From the NCBI GenBank assembly GCA_946482165.1, contig CAMLQS010000284.1, positions 1 through 6,687 of the forward strand: a stretch of DNA of 6,687 nt. Reading direction: 5' to 3'. The stretch's first letter is position 1. Every line of letters begins with the position of its first letter. A program made the position numbers and the translations under genes. The stretch comes from an uncultured Verrucomicrobiota bacterium (lineage in GTDB: Bacteria; Verrucomicrobiota; Verrucomicrobiae; Opitutales; Opitutaceae). Below, piece after piece: positions 4,487-6,687 of the stretch. A model generated the notes under the pieces. The model saw only the letters and a program-made list of their open reading frames with translations, did no database searches and was not told the origin of the DNA.

Positions 4487-6687
4487 GTGTTCACCAAAGT
4501 CCTCATCGCCAACCGCGGCGCCATCGCCTGCCGCGTCATCCGCACCCTGCGCCGCATGGGCATCAAGTCCGTGGCCGTCTACTCCGACGCCGACCGCCAC
4601 AGCCTCCACGTCGCGCAGGCCGACGAGGCCGTCCACCTCGGCCCGTCTCCCGCCGCGCAATCCTACCTCGACGCCGAAAAAATCCTCGCCGCCGCCAAGG
4701 CCACCGGCGCGCAAGCCATCCACCCCGGCTACGGTTTCCTCTCCGAAAACGCCGCCTTCGTCGAAGCCTGCGAAGCCGCCGGCATAGTCTTCATCGGCCC
4801 CCGCGCCACGCAGATGCGCCAGCTCGGCCCCAAGCACTCCGCCCGCGCCCTCGCAAAAGCCCACGGCGTCCCGCTCCTCCCCGGCACCGACCTCCTCCCC
4901 GACCTCGCCACCGCGCAACGCGAGGCCGCCCGCATCGGCTACCCCGTCATGCTGAAAAGCACCGGCGGCGGCGGCGGCATCGGCATGCAGCTGATCCGCA
5001 AAGCCGCCGAGCTCGCGCCCGCCTTCGAGTCCGTCGTCCGCCTCGCCAAGGCCAACTTCAAGGACGGCGGCGTCTTCCTCGAAAAGTTCGTCGAGCACGC
5101 CCGCCACATCGAGGTCCAGATCCTCGGCGACAGTCACGGACACGTCGTCGCCCTCGGCGAACGCGACTGCTCCGTCCAGCGCCGCAACCAGAAGGTCGTC
5201 GAGGAAACCCCCGCCCCCGGCCTCACCGCCGAGCAGCGCGCCGAGCTCCTCGCCTGCGCCGCCCGCCTCGGCCAGGCCGCAGGCTACACCAATGCCGGCA
5301 CCGTCGAGTTCGTCTACGACAACGCCACCGGCCACTTCTACTTCCTCGAGGTCAACACCCGCCTCCAGGTCGAGCACGGCGTCACCGAGGAGGTCACCGG
5401 CGTCGACCTCGTCGAGTGGATGATCCGCGCCGCCGCCGGCTCCCTCGACCTGCGCCCCGCCCCCTCGACCAATGTTCGTAATACGAACATTCACTCCTCC
5501 GCCCCCGCCTCCTCCACTCCAACCGATCCCAACCCCAATGTTCGTAATACGAACATTGGCGCGGGGGTCGTGCCCGCCGCCACCGGCCACTCCATCCAGG
5601 TCCGCCTCTACGCCGAGGACCCGGGCAAGAACTTCCAGCCCGCTGCCGGCCTCCTCACGGACGTCCACTTCCCCTCCTCCGCCCGCATAGAAACCTGGGT
5701 CGAGACCGGCTCCGAGGTGTCCGCGTTCTACGACCCGATGATCGCCAAGATCATCGTCCGCGGCTCCGACCGCGCCGACGCCCTCGCGCGCCTCGACGCC
5801 GCCCTCGCCGACACCCGCGTCCACGGCATCGAGAACAACCTCGGCTACCTCCGCCAGATCATCGCCAGCGAGGGCTTCCGTAGTGGCGCCGTCACGACAA
5901 AGTATCTTTCCACCCTCCCCTACGTCCCCGCCACCGTCGAGGTGCTCGAAGGCGGCACCCAGACCACAGTCCAGGACTACCCCGGCCGTATCGGCTACTG
6001 GGACGTCGGCGTGCCGCCCTCCGGCCCGATGGACAACCTGTCTTTCCGCCTCGCCAACCGCCTCGTCGGCAACCCCGACACCGCCGCCGGCCTCGAACTC
6101 ACCGTCAACGGCCCCGCCCTCCGTTTCAACACCGCCGCCGTCGTCGCGCTCACCGGCGCGCGCATGCCCGCCACCCTCGACGGCAAGCCCGTGGCCGCCC
6201 ATCGCGCCTTCCGCGTCCGCACCGGCCAGACGCTCCGCATCGGCTCCGTCGACGGCCCGGGCCTCCGGGCCTACCTCGCCATCCGCCACGGCTTCGACGT
6301 CCCCGACTACCTCGGCAGCAAAGCCACCTTTACCCTCGGCCTCTTCGGCGGCCACGCCGGCCGCGCCCTCCGCGTGGGCGACGTTCTCCGCGTAAACCGC
6401 GCCACGCACGCCGGCGTCGTCGACGCCGCGCCGCTCCTCCGCGCCCCCGCCTCCGTCCAACCCGCGCTCACCCGCGAATGGCGGATCAAGGTCCTCTACG
6501 GCCCGCACGGCGCGCCCGACTTCTTCACCGAGGAGGACATCGCCACGCTCCTCACCACCGCCTACGAGGTCCATTACAACTCCGCCCGCACCGGCGTGCG
6601 TCTCATCGGTCCCAAGCCCCGGTGGGCGCGGCGCGACGGCGGCGAGGCCGGCCTGCATCCGTCCAACATCCACGACAACGCCTACGC
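4487..6687 (+). CDS. Urea/guanidine carboxylase, N-terminal 733 codons (runs off the window)
   Basis: Biotin-dependent enzyme that carboxylates urea to allophanate or guanidine to carboxyguanidine, using ATP and bicarbonate. Residues 1 to about 475 are the biotin carboxylase: KVLIANRG near the N-terminus, HPGYGFLSEN, ATP-binding Lys157 and Gly-rich STGGGGGIGM (158-167), GERDCSVQRRNQK, metal-binding Glu274 and Glu288, and EVNTRLQVEH (288-297) with catalytic Arg292 and Glu296. From about residue 484 a urea-amidolyase-type carboxyltransferase (AHS2) begins: TQTTVQDYPGRIGYWDVG, PSGPMDNLSFRLANR, and HPSNIHDNAY at the edge. GTG 4487 is chosen because it puts Glu288, Asn290, Arg292 and Glu296 at the same numbers as in E. 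coli AccC. The conserved Arg equivalent to AccC Arg338 is Arg373, so about 35 extra residues (roughly 326-366) are inserted, including two NVRNTNI motifs from palindromic repeats. The rest of the carboxyltransferase and the biotin carrier domain lie beyond the window, so the substrate cannot be decided here. Confidence 0.95.
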   Translation, partial: MFTKVLIANRGAIACRVIRTLRRMGIKSVAVYSDADRHSLHVAQADEAVHLGPSPAAQSYLDAEKILAAAKATGAQAIHPGYGFLSENAAFVEACEAAGIVFIGPRATQMRQLGPKHSARALAKAHGVPLLPGTDLLPDLATAQREAARIGYPVMLKSTGGGGGIGMQLIRKAAELAPAFESVVRLAKANFKDGGVFLEKFVEHARHIEVQILGDSHGHVVALGERDCSVQRRNQKVVEETPAPGLTAEQRAELLACAARLGQAAGYTNAGTVEFVYDNATGHFYFLEVNTRLQVEHGVTEEVTGVDLVEWMIRAAAGSLDLRPAPSTNVRNTNIHSSAPASSTPTDPNPNVRNTNIGAGVVPAATGHSIQVRLYAEDPGKNFQPAAGLLTDVHFPSSARIETWVETGSEVSAFYDPMIAKIIVRGSDRADALARLDAALADTRVHGIENNLGYLRQIIASEGFRSGAVTTKYLSTLPYVPATVEVLEGGTQTTVQDYPGRIGYWDVGVPPSGPMDNLSFRLANRLVGNPDTAAGLELTVNGPALRFNTAAVVALTGARMPATLDGKPVAAHRAFRVRTGQTLRIGSVDGPGLRAYLAIRHGFDVPDYLGSKATFTLGLFGGHAGRALRVGDVLRVNRATHAGVVDAAPLLRAPASVQPALTREWRIKVLYGPHGAPDFFTEEDIATLLTTAYEVHYNSARTGVRLIGPKPRWARRDGGEAGLHPSNIHDNAY
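5471..5491 (+). repeat. Palindromic repeat, copy 1, inside the carboxylase gene
   Basis: The arms AATGTTCGT and ACGAACATT are perfect inverse complements around the 3-base centre AAT. It is in frame with the carboxylase, encoding NVRNTNI at residues 329-335. It is markedly AT-richer than the surrounding coding sequence and uses codons such as AAT, GTT, CGT and ATT that are rare in this gene. Confidence 0.9.
5537..5557 (+). repeat. Palindromic repeat, copy 2, inside the carboxylase gene
   Basis: Identical to the copy at 5471-5491 over all 21 bases, in the same orientation and 66 bases (22 codons) downstream, again encoding NVRNTNI (residues 351-357). Here the flanking CC and GG extend the arms to 11 bp. 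The intervening 45 bases are Pro/Ser/Thr-rich filler, so both copies sit in one apparent linker insertion. Confidence 0.9.

Noticed and set aside
3473..6673. A very long open frame on the minus strand (over 1000 codons)
   Set aside because: It is antisense to the DUF1989 and carboxylase genes, crosses intergenic repeats, and encodes low-complexity Gly/Ala/Val/Glu-rich sequence without any family motif. Long antisense frames are expected in DNA with strongly C-ending codons.

Overview
The window is a GC-rich, single-strand (+) gene cluster for ATP- and biotin-dependent breakdown of a urea-like nitrogen compound. The strong C-ending codon bias, the absence of Shine-Dalgarno motifs, and several dispersed short repeats (CTCCGTG/CCACGGAG type, CATTGG heptads, ATCCGCG units) together suggest a Verrucomicrobia genome, perhaps of the Opitutaceae. 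This taxonomic guess comes from general resemblance, not from a marker gene.

Layout: the last few codons of an upstream gene (probably the transporter's binding protein) are followed by a textbook intrinsic terminator (64-96). Then come an ABC permease (144-1214) and its ATPase (1233-2168), both of the NitT/TauT/SsuBC type. A NikR-like ribbon-helix-helix regulator (2245-2685) follows. The enzyme genes start after a short AT-rich gap: two DUF1989 paralogues of the urea-carboxylase-associated type (2833-3636 and 3680-4342), then a urea/guanidine carboxylase (4487 to beyond the window end). The carboxylase has a complete biotin carboxylase half and the beginning of its carboxyltransferase half.

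The most interesting part is the control region ahead of the first DUF1989 gene. A near-consensus sigma-54 promoter (TTGGCACTGTTCTTGCA, 2774-2790, with GG-N10-GC) is directly abutted by GTATTA-N16-TCATAC (2791-2818). That differs by one base from the E. coli NikR operator GTATGA-N16-TCATAC and has the same spacing. It covers the predicted transcription start, and a NikR-like gene lies just upstream. This NikR-like protein keeps the three His ligands and the DNA-contact strand but has Tyr where the nickel-binding Cys should be. The inferred logic is activation by nitrogen limitation through sigma-54, gated by a repurposed NikR repressor that senses an unknown signal.

The second notable element is a pair of identical 21-bp palindromes, 66 bp apart and in frame, inside the biotin carboxylase domain. 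They encode NVRNTNI twice within a roughly 35-residue insertion absent from E. coli AccC.

How the genes may work together: the transporter imports the substrate, the carboxylase adds CO2 from bicarbonate, and the DUF1989 pair (known elsewhere as carboxyguanidine deiminase subunits) converts carboxyguanidine to allophanate. An allophanate hydrolase, expected downstream but not visible, would release ammonia and CO2. Guanidine is therefore at least as likely a substrate as urea. The part of the carboxylase that would decide this lies outside the window.
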